Assembly: GCA_977017575.1 (NCBI GenBank)
Contig: CDRNVI010000016.1
Span: 434,001 to 498,000, forward strand
DNA: 64,000 nucleotides
Source: Paramoeba atlantica
Lineage: Eukaryota > Discosea
Direction of reading: 5' to 3'
Every line of letters starts with the position of its first letter. Within the stretch, counting starts at the first letter, position 1. This document shows positions 18,685 to 27,751 of this stretch, piece after piece. Below the pieces are notes generated by a model. The model was not told the origin of the DNA, did no database searches, and saw only the letters and a program-made list of their open reading frames with translations. Made by a program: the position numbers and the translations under genes.

Positions 18685-19162
18685 CATCAAAAAATCAAGC
18701 TACGCTATCGCAATTCGTTGTTTCATATTTTGCGCTACTATAGTACAATAGAGAAAATATATGCAAATGATAAGACTAGTATTTGTTCTCCTCGTATCCC
18801 TCCACGTATACGTAGAATGATAGGTAAAGTTATATTTTTTTTGCAGACAGGCAGACCGGCAAAAATAGAGTTTAACGATATAAATACTAAAGAGGCGTTC
18901 TGATAGGTTTTATACTAGTCAATTTATAGTGTAGAATAATGCACCGTACACAATGATTTCGTCGCAGATATGTTTCTAAACGATGTTTCTTCAATGCTTA
19001 AACATTCCAAATAGTTTGTGCGAACAATTATGAAGTGAATACTGTTCAGAACGGTGCCTATTTTTCAGAAAATTTCTCCAAAAATTCTGCATGTGAGCAT
19101 GACAACCGCTAAATGTTTGGAATTTGTAGAGTTCATTAAATTCTATTTGTAATTATTTCTGC
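18685..19162. other. Intergenic stretch
   Basis: AT-rich; no gene, RNA or repeat recognised. Confidence 0.5.
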
Positions 19163-19795
19163 ATGTCTTGCCACTTCTTTGCGTCTGATATTCAACGATT
19201 TTTCATTCTCCCTAGGAGAAAAATCAAGTGTACGTTTTTAACACATACGACTAGGGATACTTCATCCTCTGGTTTGCAGGAAGGGCCACCTGATGATTCT
19301 GAATCATATTCTACAACGGACGAACGTGTCTCCCTCAAGCATGCGACTGATCACGACAACAACGATACGAAGGGATCGAGAATGACCAATTACGCGAATA
19401 GAATACGATTTGCAAAGAATTATGAGAAATACAAACGTTTAGATGCGGAAACTCCTTTTGGGAAGTTGCGTCGTTCACTCCCAGCTGTGAGCAGAACTCT
19501 GCAGTTTTCTGGAAGTCCTTTTTCTGACGAAGAATATGCGACACGTTGCTGGGGATGGTACAGAAACGATGTCGTCAGCCTACTGGGGCCTCAAGATAAG
19601 AGGGATATTTGGACATGTGTAAGATGTCTTCAAGAGAATCCTATTTGCACTACCTCTTGTGACTACTGTCATCTGGAGCGATCGATGAAATCGTTGTACA
19701 CACATTATTGGGAGTGTAAAATATGTGGAGCTTGTTTTAAGCATCTACTAACCCGGTGTTCCCGTTGCAATTCTTATGTTATATCGAAGTGTTAA
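19163..19795 (+). CDS. Two-finger RanBP2-type zinc protein
   Basis: 210 residues. Two C-terminal zinc ribbons follow the RanBP2 pattern. Finger 1 at 150-169 is a perfect W-x-C-x2-C-x3-N-x6-C-x2-C (WTCVRCLQENPICTTSCDYC). Finger 2 at 183-202 has the same Cys spacing but lacks the central Asn. Such fingers bind single-stranded RNA or ubiquitin. The first 35 residues are basic and hydrophobic (FFILPRRKIKCTF) and may target mitochondria. If so, it could resemble the RanBP2-type fingers of kinetoplastid editing accessory proteins such as MRB1680; this is inference. The middle (residues 35-70) is acidic and disordered. Confidence 0.75.
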   Translation: MSCHFFASDIQRFFILPRRKIKCTFLTHTTRDTSSSGLQEGPPDDSESYSTTDERVSLKHATDHDNNDTKGSRMTNYANRIRFAKNYEKYKRLDAETPFGKLRRSLPAVSRTLQFSGSPFSDEEYATRCWGWYRNDVVSLLGPQDKRDIWTCVRCLQENPICTTSCDYCHLERSMKSLYTHYWECKICGACFKHLLTRCSRCNSYVISKC

Positions 19796-20362
19796 ACTTG
19801 CTTAGAAAACGGTACGGCTATAAAGTTTTTATTTAGCCGGATTCTCGATATTAATACAGCGCATGTAGTACTGTTGCAAATTGTACATCAAGTTGTTGAT
19901 AAATTCAATATGCATATTTATCATTTCATCTTTATTTCATTTTATAGTATTTTTGCCCTATGTTATTTTGCTTTATTTGTTTGCTTGCGCTTTATCTTTC
20001 TTTATCTCGTTTGTTTTTTTCTCAAAGTGCTATCGTGATGAGCTATCATGTACCTTGTTACTTGCTCTGTAAATGTCAACAATTCTGACCGTCATAATCG
20101 TCTAATGACTCATTCGACTACTTCATCATTTCTAGAATGTGCTATTTGTGACTCTTTTATTTATGACTCGTTCAATGTAGACGTGTCTATGATACTTTAA
20201 AATTGGTGAAGAAAGAAAACGTTTTATACGAAAAGTTCTGTGTTTAATAAATCTCCCCTATAGCTTAAACGGAGGACTACGTTGCATGAACTAATTTTTT
20301 AAGGAAACTACTTTCCATGAATGTATAGTTCTTGAGCGAATGTGACACACAGTTGTACATCA
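19796..20362. other. Intergenic stretch
   Basis: T-rich spacer without recognised genes. In-frame codons of the next ORF reach back to a GTG at 20342, but the first ATG is at 20363. Confidence 0.5.
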
Positions 20363-21067
20363 ATGCGCTCTATATTTTGGAGACGCCAGAAAAAAAGGAA
20401 AAGTTTCTTTCGTTCCAAAGCATTCCGAAAATCCTTTAAAAAGAATATAGTGATGTTCCGCTGCTATCATTCACAATCTTTAAAAAACGTGATTCAGCAT
20501 AAGATTCGCCCTATTCGTAAAGCTAATGAACACGTTTCCATGCGGAAAAGCAGACAAGTAACTAATGAAACAAGATTATCTGCGAATAGTATATCGTTAA
20601 AGGAAACTCCTTTTCGACTTCTTGTTACTGATAGGCAAGTAGGCGCATCGAGGAAAAGTACCTCGTACAACGAAAAGGAGTCTGCTGGTACACATTTCTT
20701 CATTAAAGTCAAAAGTAAAGGACGTGTTGAAAATTACTCCCGCGTAGCGATGAGTTATTTAGAACTAGAAGCGCAGCAAGTCGTGTGTTGGATAGAGACT
20801 TCGTATTACCAGAAAACTAAGAATTCTCACGTAGTTCGCATAGAAGGTGAGTCACCTTCGGACGCTTGTATGACAATAGCAACAGCGCAGCGCATTAAAC
20901 GCTTTCTAAATATATTATCCCCTGAGCAGCTGAAGAACGATATTGAGGAATCACCTAGGATATTGGCCGCAACAGCGCATCCATCGATTGTCACTGTTGG
21001 TCAACATAATGTATTCGATATATCGCTCCCTGGTCTTCTTAGAATAGAGCTGTACCGAATACCATGA
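20363..21067 (+). CDS. Alba-like protein with mitochondrial presequence-like N-terminus
   Basis: 234 residues from the first ATG. The N-terminus (MRSIFWRRQKKRKSFFRSK, later MFRCYHSQS) is intensely basic with no acidic residues, resembling a mitochondrial presequence. The core FFIKVKSKGRVENYSRVAMSYL followed after about 30 residues by DACMTIATAQRIKRFLNIL resembles the Alba fold, in which a basic strand and NYV-type helix precede an ATIAE-type helix. Alba proteins bind RNA or DNA, including the RPP20/RPP25 subunits of RNase P/MRP. The similarity is weak and the sequence between the blocks is longer than usual. Confidence 0.5.
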   Translation: MRSIFWRRQKKRKSFFRSKAFRKSFKKNIVMFRCYHSQSLKNVIQHKIRPIRKANEHVSMRKSRQVTNETRLSANSISLKETPFRLLVTDRQVGASRKSTSYNEKESAGTHFFIKVKSKGRVENYSRVAMSYLELEAQQVVCWIETSYYQKTKNSHVVRIEGESPSDACMTIATAQRIKRFLNILSPEQLKNDIEESPRILAATAHPSIVTVGQHNVFDISLPGLLRIELYRIP

Positions 21068-21678
21068 GGAATTTCAGATGAAAGTCGAACGAGTCCTTTC
21101 TAAACACTAAATTATGACGTACTTTATTTCCCTTTACTGGTGAAGCTAAATGACTTTACGTATTAAAGGTTTCTTTGTCGGAGAAAGGCCTTCTTTGGTT
21201 ATGTGTGGCACTACTTTAGGAACGGCCTTTTCGTGTAGAGAATCTGTCATACATACACAGCTCAGAGTGCGAACGAGAAGCTGGAGGCCTCATCGCTAAA
21301 TCTACTGACTGTAGAAGTGTCCGTTTGTCTTTTGTATTCTTTCAACTATACTTGAAACGCACATTGAGCAAACAAGAAATACACACTGTTGAGATGCGCC
21401 CCTTATTGTTCTTATGTACACGTTAATCTTCCGGGGAAGCCAGCACTCGAAGATTTTATGTCGTGTTTTCAGACCACCTGCTTGACCGCGCCTTAACCAA
21501 AAAATGAGAAAGGGATAGTGCTCACTATTATTTTTTATATTCACAATGTTCGACCCTAGCTGTCATATTCTGCGGTGGAGGTATTTAATTTTTCCCTATT
21601 TCAACTACTTCTACCGGCTTAATTTTTCAACCCAATCACCATTGACGCCCTCCTTTTTCTACGTCCATTTTCGACAAC
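21068..21678. other. Intergenic stretch
   Basis: AT-rich for most of its length. The last 80 bases are strongly pyrimidine-rich with no AG near the ATG, marking the C-rich start of the PDZ gene island. No gene recognised. Confidence 0.5.
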
Positions 21679-22386
21679 ATGAATACCCCTCAACCTGGAA
21701 TAAAGTCCGAGGGCGTTCACGTGCTGATGTCGCGCAAGGACGCCACCACCCCCTGGGGTCTTACCCTCTTCGAGGACTCCTGGACGGTCAACGCCATGCG
21801 GCCAGCGGGCATCGCCGAGCGCAGCGGCCTGCGGGAGGGGGACCAAATCCTGCAGGTCAACGGCATCTCCGTGTACTCCCCGGTCGCGCGCAGCATTATG
21901 GGTGCGCAGGCTGTGGTGCACCTGGACGTACAACGACCGGTCGTCACCCAGAGTGCGGTCGCACAACGCGAAGCCCCGAGTGCGGGGGACCGGGAAAAGG
22001 AGAAAGCAGAGACGTGTCGGGGGGAAGGTGAAACCCACGCGAGCAAGCTACCCCCCGCCGGGGTCATGGTTCGCGAGCGTCAGCTTTTTGAGGAGAAGAT
22101 TCTAGCGGAACGTACCGGGATATTGCGTGAGGAGATGGGGCGGAGAGGCAAAATTAACCACGAGTTTGCTGTGTGTCCTGAAGTGCACCATGAGATTCTT
22201 CTCCATAGAGCAAGGAAACAGCATGAGCATTGCAAGGCACGAGAACTACAACAACAAGAGTGTGAACGCGAGAAGATGCGAAAAATTGTGCGTATTGCAT
22301 TTGGTTCACTATCTCCTTATCCAACGTTTGCCCATTTTCTTGCCCAACAGAAATGTCCTGGTGTAGCTGGAACGTCAACCAAATAA
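21679..22386 (+). CDS. PDZ-domain protein with charged helical tail
   Basis: 235 residues. A PDZ domain spans about residues 15-85: WGLTLFEDSWTVNAMRPAGI, AERSGLREGDQILQVNGISV, VYSPVARSIMGAQAVVHLDV. The carboxylate-binding loop reads WGLTL in place of GLGF. The remainder is charged, rich in Glu, Arg and Lys (RREMGRRGK-type), and probably helical. PDZ domains bind C-terminal peptides; no catalytic domain is attached. The 5' half is GC-rich, whereas the last 250 bases have ordinary composition, so the gene is compositionally split. Confidence 0.78.
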   Translation: MNTPQPGIKSEGVHVLMSRKDATTPWGLTLFEDSWTVNAMRPAGIAERSGLREGDQILQVNGISVYSPVARSIMGAQAVVHLDVQRPVVTQSAVAQREAPSAGDREKEKAETCRGEGETHASKLPPAGVMVRERQLFEEKILAERTGILREEMGRRGKINHEFAVCPEVHHEILLHRARKQHEHCKARELQQQECEREKMRKIVRIAFGSLSPYPTFAHFLAQQKCPGVAGTSTK

Positions 22387-22664
22387 TAACGTTAAGAAAT
22401 GCTTGTCTCGGTGTCCCTTTGTTCATAGAGACGTTCGTGGTACAAGTAGTATAAGGCTCCTGCTACAAGTAGTACAAGGTTCGTAGTACAAGTTCGTAGT
22501 GCTGATATGAATGTATTACGTGGATGTGGCGGTACAGTATTTCTGTGACGTAGAGTATTGCCTAAGTAGTGGAGTTTTCAAGAGCCTTTTTTATTTGGGG
22601 TAGAGAAAGAGAATACATAGAAAAATAGGCAAATAAACAATTAGACTCTTTTATTCATGCGTAG

Positions 22665-24836
22665 ATGAAGGTCATTTATCCAGGTGCGCATCATTCGGAT
22701 TCAAATTTGTCCTTGTGGACTGAATCTCAAGTTCTTCTGTCGCAAAGCGTGCTGAATTGGTTGACGCCGACGTTGGGCATCACTGCTTTAGATTGTTGTA
22801 AGCCAGAATTTTCTGAGTTTAGTAGAGATACGAATGATGATACACATATTGATGTGTCGCAAGCAGAGACATCATCTTCCTGTTTTTTGGGTAGTAGTAG
22901 GTCAACAAGCTTCTTGCTGTCACGCAAAAAATATCACCTGGACGCAGTATTATCCAAAAGTTGTGGAATAATTCACTCACGAACTCCTTTTTGTCTTGTG
23001 AACTGGTGTGTTAGTCCGTGCTGTCTTTTCGATAAAGGCTTTCCGATAGTTCTCATTAATATGCTAAAACCAAATGGTATGGCATTGTGTGCACTTGAAT
23101 TCGATAAAGAATTTCAATTAACCACTCTTTGGAACCTTAACTCGAACGATGACGTCAATTTCGGAGCAACGCGTCATTCATTCCGTACAACTTTTGCTCG
23201 CCAGACCTGTTTCACGGGGTCCTGGGAAATGCAACATGGAAGTTCACAAAGGAAATGTTGGAGTATTTATTTGCTTACAACAACTTGGAATCAAATACAG
23301 ACTTACTTAGTTAATCAACATCCTGAAGTTGGTGTATTGTCTTTTACCTTGCAGTATCATCGATGCTTTGAACTCTGGTTAACGTCTCCGCCCACGACTC
23401 TTTTCGAAACCATAGAAAATACAACCGAGCTTTCAAAAATCTGTCTGATAGGATGCACTGATGGTTCGTTATGGCAATATGTTCTTCCTATTAAGCGTAA
23501 AGAAAGGCCTCGAATTAAAAGAATTTTGTTACCCGACCCATCATTTCACCTCCCATTAAACAAAGATGAAATTTGTTATTCAAAATATGTTACTGCTGAG
23601 CTTGATATACAGGAAATATGGATGAGCGATTTCAATCCTCCTCGAAGCCTTCCGTTGTTTACTTATTGTGTCCGTCACTATGACCAGCAACGCCTGAAAG
23701 TTGTGAGTTGGACAGTAGTTGTATATTCCAGTGTTCTCGTCTGGACAAAAGATACAAAGAAACGTTTAACGCCCCGACGAAGTGTATCGAATGACTACAA
23801 ACAAGCAAGAAAGTGTGTGGCACAACCACTTTGCAAAACTTTCGCTGCCGAATGCGTCCGTGCAGCTGGTCTCACAGACTTCGGCCATTCTGTGACTATT
23901 ATGACGGCCACCCGTATATTACGGTTTGAGCCGCCTCGCAAGCAGTGTTGTGCAACTCAAAGTACGTTGCGATCTACAGAATACGTTCTAGTGAATCCAA
24001 CTCTTCTCCACGAAGGAAATATGTATCCTAAGAAAGGACTTCCAACATTGTCGGGTCTGGAGGAAAACAAAAATATTTATGAATTCTACGAAAATTCTCA
24101 TTCACTATCCGGAGAATTGGGTACGGCAAATAGCACAGAGCCCTCTGCTACGAATGATCATGATGGGTCAATTAATTTGAAATCGACGTGGATTTCATCC
24201 TCATTTCCGCATTCCATTTCGGTTTCCCCGACATTCAGCCGCGTCGCGCTTTACTTTTATGCATCAAAAACAAATGCAGACAAGGTATTTAGTTCTGATC
24301 ATTTATGGACGGCAGAAGCCAATGCCGCAACTTCTAGTTCCTTCACTTCATCCCTATCGCAGCAGTGGAGGCACTGTGAAGCTGCTGACATGAAACTTGC
24401 ATCAACAGTAATATATTATTTGCATTCAGATTTGCATTTACGCGTAGATAGGAAGTATATGTGCGACCTAGTTCAGTCATTTTCATCTACGCCGTGGCTC
24501 AGGGAAGATCTTGTAAGATGGGCCTACGGCGTTGGTATAACTCTAGAAAGTCTAGGATTGCGCACAGCACATGAGCAGCCGTGCATTTCACAAGCGCAGT
24601 GCTGCATATTTTGCGGTTCTATCGCGAAACCAATATTCGAAGATGCCTCCTTGCGTTACCTATTCAGGTGCGAAAGGTTTCATGATTTTGCGGTGTGTGC
24701 TTTTACAGGGAAATTGCTTAGCCCCAGTCATGAAACCATCTATTGTGAGTTTTGCAGGACAAGTGTACAGATAAGCCAATGTGTTGGATTCTTGGCAAGT
24801 ATTTGCATTCGGTGCCAACGTCCTCGACTATGTTAG
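22665..24836 (+). CDS. TFIIIC90-like protein with C-terminal zinc domain (tentative)
   Basis: 723 residues. The N-terminal 550 residues are strand-rich with WD-like spacing, consistent with a degenerate beta-propeller. The C-terminus carries a Cys/His cluster: CCIFCGS, FRCERFHDFAVCAFTGKLL, YCEFCRTS and CIRCQRPRLC. The C-x2-FH-x4-C-x-(F)TG pattern resembles the zinc domain of TFIIIC90/GTF3C4, where a GH-F-x-RC-LT motif occurs; related zinc domains are found in GATOR2 subunits (Mios, WDR59). TFIIIC90 bridges TFIIIC to RNA polymerase III. I rate the family call as tentative; the gene itself is secure. Confidence 0.55.
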   Translation: MKVIYPGAHHSDSNLSLWTESQVLLSQSVLNWLTPTLGITALDCCKPEFSEFSRDTNDDTHIDVSQAETSSSCFLGSSRSTSFLLSRKKYHLDAVLSKSCGIIHSRTPFCLVNWCVSPCCLFDKGFPIVLINMLKPNGMALCALEFDKEFQLTTLWNLNSNDDVNFGATRHSFRTTFARQTCFTGSWEMQHGSSQRKCWSIYLLTTTWNQIQTYLVNQHPEVGVLSFTLQYHRCFELWLTSPPTTLFETIENTTELSKICLIGCTDGSLWQYVLPIKRKERPRIKRILLPDPSFHLPLNKDEICYSKYVTAELDIQEIWMSDFNPPRSLPLFTYCVRHYDQQRLKVVSWTVVVYSSVLVWTKDTKKRLTPRRSVSNDYKQARKCVAQPLCKTFAAECVRAAGLTDFGHSVTIMTATRILRFEPPRKQCCATQSTLRSTEYVLVNPTLLHEGNMYPKKGLPTLSGLEENKNIYEFYENSHSLSGELGTANSTEPSATNDHDGSINLKSTWISSSFPHSISVSPTFSRVALYFYASKTNADKVFSSDHLWTAEANAATSSSFTSSLSQQWRHCEAADMKLASTVIYYLHSDLHLRVDRKYMCDLVQSFSSTPWLREDLVRWAYGVGITLESLGLRTAHEQPCISQAQCCIFCGSIAKPIFEDASLRYLFRCERFHDFAVCAFTGKLLSPSHETIYCEFCRTSVQISQCVGFLASICIRCQRPRLC

Positions 24837-25702
24837 TTCGATTACCTATTTTACATTTCTAATGCTCCCAGAATGCTTTCATTGCTCGTCTTAACCTCGA
24901 ATATGCTAAAAAAGCGCTTTTTCTCCGTTTTTGTTTCCATCGCTGTCCTTTCCACAGCAGTGATCCCCAGTCACAGCGATCCCCAAATGATGCCCCTGTG
25001 TTCCTTAACAACCTATGTTCCTTTAAGGCGCTTAGGCGTTGATTTGGTGCAATTTAACACACTACGCTTATGACTTCCTCTTTTTTGCGGCCCAAAAGAA
25101 GAGGCAAGCCTATGAATGGAGACTTTTCTTTTCTGACCTCTCGGAGGGGGTGGTGAGGGAATCTTTACGTGAAATGGGTGGATTCTTGTTCGCTTTTTAC
25201 CCGTAAAAGTTGATGGAAGGGGAAGAGGGGAAGATTAAATCAGTAGAAGGTCGCATTTTTATATTATTTTTATAACATGCTTCTTTTCTTCTTCGGGCTC
25301 GTGCTAGACCGCTTAACTATGATGTTATGAGAGACGAAATTGAACAATAGCACTTTGTTAGTAAAGTAGCACTTTGTTTTTCGGTGTTTGTATGAGAAAA
25401 GACATTAAAGAACCGTATTTTTTGAACCTTCGGCTCAATAGGCCCCTATTAGGGGGTCTCTGCGAAAAAGAAGGGGCAAAGCTCCGCGCTACGAAAATGA
25501 GATCTATCAAATGTGCATATCTAATGTACCAAAAATGAGCTAAAACGGACAAGAAATCACATTTTTCTAGGGGGTCCTAGAACTTATGGGGGTTCTACGG
25601 TCGTCACTGTATTATTATCCATTTTACGTATGATAGATGAAACCCCTATTTTGCATTCGCTAATGTCCTAAAAACATCACAATCATTCATCACAAATCAT
25701 TC
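24837..25702. other. 866-bp region with coding-like but broken frames
   Basis: It contains the small ORF at 24873-25073 and, in another frame, an ATG-less open segment at 25036-25206 with coding-like sequence (HYAYDFLFFAAQ, EWRLFFSDLSEGVV). Further on there is a direct repeat of TAGCACTTTGTT (25349-25379) and short C/G-run hairpins around 25439-25460. No RNA family was recognised. Confidence 0.4.
24873..25073 (+). CDS. Small ORF, possible secreted peptide (66 aa)
   Basis: The ATG follows a pyrimidine-rich tract and AG by two bases (ctcccagaATG), a good trans-splice context. The N-terminus (MLKKRFFSVFVSIAVLSTAV from residue 11) reads like a signal peptide, and the rest is featureless. A second frame over the same stretch is also open but lacks an ATG, so this may instead be the remains of a frameshifted gene. 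Confidence 0.3.
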   Translation: MLSLLVLTSNMLKKRFFSVFVSIAVLSTAVIPSHSDPQMMPLCSLTTYVPLRRLGVDLVQFNTLRL

Positions 25703-27559
25703 ATGATGAGTCTGAGATATAGTAAAGTGTTAACGCTATTAGCTTTCCACTTATTGAGCCAGCAATGCGCTACTACATTATCGAAATCTTCTGAAGTATT
25801 CAAAAAAGAGCGTCTGGACCAGCAAAGCTTTGGAGGGTTACGTCGCAGTTCACCCTCTGGACCAAATACCTTATTACATTGGGCGTACAATTTTCCGCTC
25901 CAAATGACTAAGTCATTTCAATTGTGGGATCCGGCTGAGAACGTGTACTGGGATCCGGATGAATCGGAATGGTGGTATCCATTGAGGCAATGTTTCTACT
26001 ACGTAGTATCTTTGTTTCCAGATCTAATACTTCACATTGTTTCTTCCGTAACGGAGTCCGAAACGGAGGTAAGCGACCCTCATTGCGAAGGTGATCCTGC
26101 ATACAATCAAGGAAATTCGTCTACGCTCAACGCACACACTTTCCACACATGTGACAAGACGAATGCGCAAACCAGAAATGGTCTTGCGTGTACGCACAAA
26201 TTGGAAAAGAAGCGAATCCGTCCTCTAAATCGCGCTGACTATTTGGGTGGAAATTTATCCTCCGACGTACCAAGTTCTAATCTACTTCCGGAACAACTTG
26301 CTTCCTTACAGGACTTCACTGTACCGAAAGAATTCATTACATTTACGCCGATGCAGAAACGTCTACTTCGATCCAGGACACAAACTGAGTTTGAAGTAGA
26401 GTCGAAGTCATCATTCTTACCCTCGCGGATATTTTGGTACAAAAGATGGAATATCTGTCGCCTCCGCCCCATGATTATGAAGATTAAGGTGGGCGGGTAT
26501 GTGGGTGGAACGGCAGAGAATTTGACTATAGTGCGCGACGAGTCAAACTTTCAAACACGGCCCGGGAGTGGAATATATATTAACAATCCTTTTCATGACG
26601 ACGGCAACGAGAAAGGGATGCAAATTTGGTTGCAGAACAGCAACCTACCGGCTTCCAAGGCAACCCAAGATTGGCCCTTACGACTAGTGATAGGCGGGAT
26701 TCGACTTTATATTCACAATGCTTTGAAGGTAGCCTTCCAGCAGGACACAGGATGTGATGCACTGGAATTACCTGACCTCTCCAATCGTATTTTCTTCGAC
26801 ATAAGCGGTTCGATATTATTAGACGATCGTGAAATCGAATTGCGGGAGCATACATCACTACGCCAGTCACTTCAAGTGTTCTTTGAAGCGGCAGAGCAGC
26901 GTACTGGTTTGTATCACAAGCTATACGATCAACTGTGCGTCGCCTTAATGGACTCGGATAAGAAGCTGGGGGGATATTATTCTCACGCAGCCCCCATTCT
27001 TAACATAATAGACTCACTAGAGCGGACGAATCAAGCTGAACTAGCACTTCTGGAGTCTCTTATTTGCACTGTACATCTAACTACAGAAGATTTCGCCATT
27101 ATGCCCTACCCAGAGGATGAAGAAACGCAATCAACGCACGCGGACGCCCACTCCAATCGGTACTATACGGTTTTCTGTCCGTGTGATTCTTCTCATTCAC
27201 GTGCCGTGTTCGGAAACGAGTGCATCATAATGGCCGCCATTGATAATGTTCCTCGCATTATTTTTGTGGAGACAGGAGAAACAATGGATTCTACGGCTGC
27301 TTCGCCTTTGCGTTTACCCATTAAAGGAGATTTGTTGCGGGTTTCGTACTACACCCGCGCACCTTGCACTGAGACGACCCATAAGTTGTCTTTTCACAAT
27401 TCAGCGAAGTCAGGGGACCCAGGGAAACCGATCCACAAGCTGCGTCCTGTCCCCAACAAGGGAGACTTATTGCAGTGTGTCTGCAGCGTACACGAACAAT
27501 CTTACTATTCCGAGTTACAGCGTCTGCTTGGTACAAGGTATTGTCCTGTTGCGGTATAG
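25703..27559 (+). CDS. Protein of unknown function, probably membrane-associated or secreted (618 aa)
   Basis: 618 residues in one open frame. The N-terminus (SLRYSKVLTLLAFHLLSQQC) looks like a signal peptide or anchor, and a hydrophobic stretch FYYVVSLFPDLILHIVSSV follows at about residues 98-116. Residues 120-200 are polar and low complexity. The C-terminal 350 residues contain ordered-looking blocks (MKIKVGGYVGGTAENLTIV, LRLVIGGIRLYIHNALKVAF, RIFFDISGSILLDDREIEL) but no family I can name. It is followed directly by the transposon at 27752. Confidence 0.72.
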   Translation: MMSLRYSKVLTLLAFHLLSQQCATTLSKSSEVFKKERLDQQSFGGLRRSSPSGPNTLLHWAYNFPLQMTKSFQLWDPAENVYWDPDESEWWYPLRQCFYYVVSLFPDLILHIVSSVTESETEVSDPHCEGDPAYNQGNSSTLNAHTFHTCDKTNAQTRNGLACTHKLEKKRIRPLNRADYLGGNLSSDVPSSNLLPEQLASLQDFTVPKEFITFTPMQKRLLRSRTQTEFEVESKSSFLPSRIFWYKRWNICRLRPMIMKIKVGGYVGGTAENLTIVRDESNFQTRPGSGIYINNPFHDDGNEKGMQIWLQNSNLPASKATQDWPLRLVIGGIRLYIHNALKVAFQQDTGCDALELPDLSNRIFFDISGSILLDDREIELREHTSLRQSLQVFFEAAEQRTGLYHKLYDQLCVALMDSDKKLGGYYSHAAPILNIIDSLERTNQAELALLESLICTVHLTTEDFAIMPYPEDEETQSTHADAHSNRYYTVFCPCDSSHSRAVFGNECIIMAAIDNVPRIIFVETGETMDSTAASPLRLPIKGDLLRVSYYTRAPCTETTHKLSFHNSAKSGDPGKPIHKLRPVPNKGDLLQCVCSVHEQSYYSELQRLLGTRYCPVAV

Positions 27560-27751
27560 CTGTACGGAAGTCTTAGTGCATAGTTGATGGCACTACAGCC
27601 TTTGTACCGGAGGAAGACGCAAGCTACGGTAAGTTTATTTTCCCTGTGTGACAGTATTTCCTGTTATAGATTTCCCGAAGGCAATGAAAAAGTAACGTTT
27701 GAAAGGTTACTCCGCTTCATTATATTGGTTCTTCGTACCAATGGGAGATTA

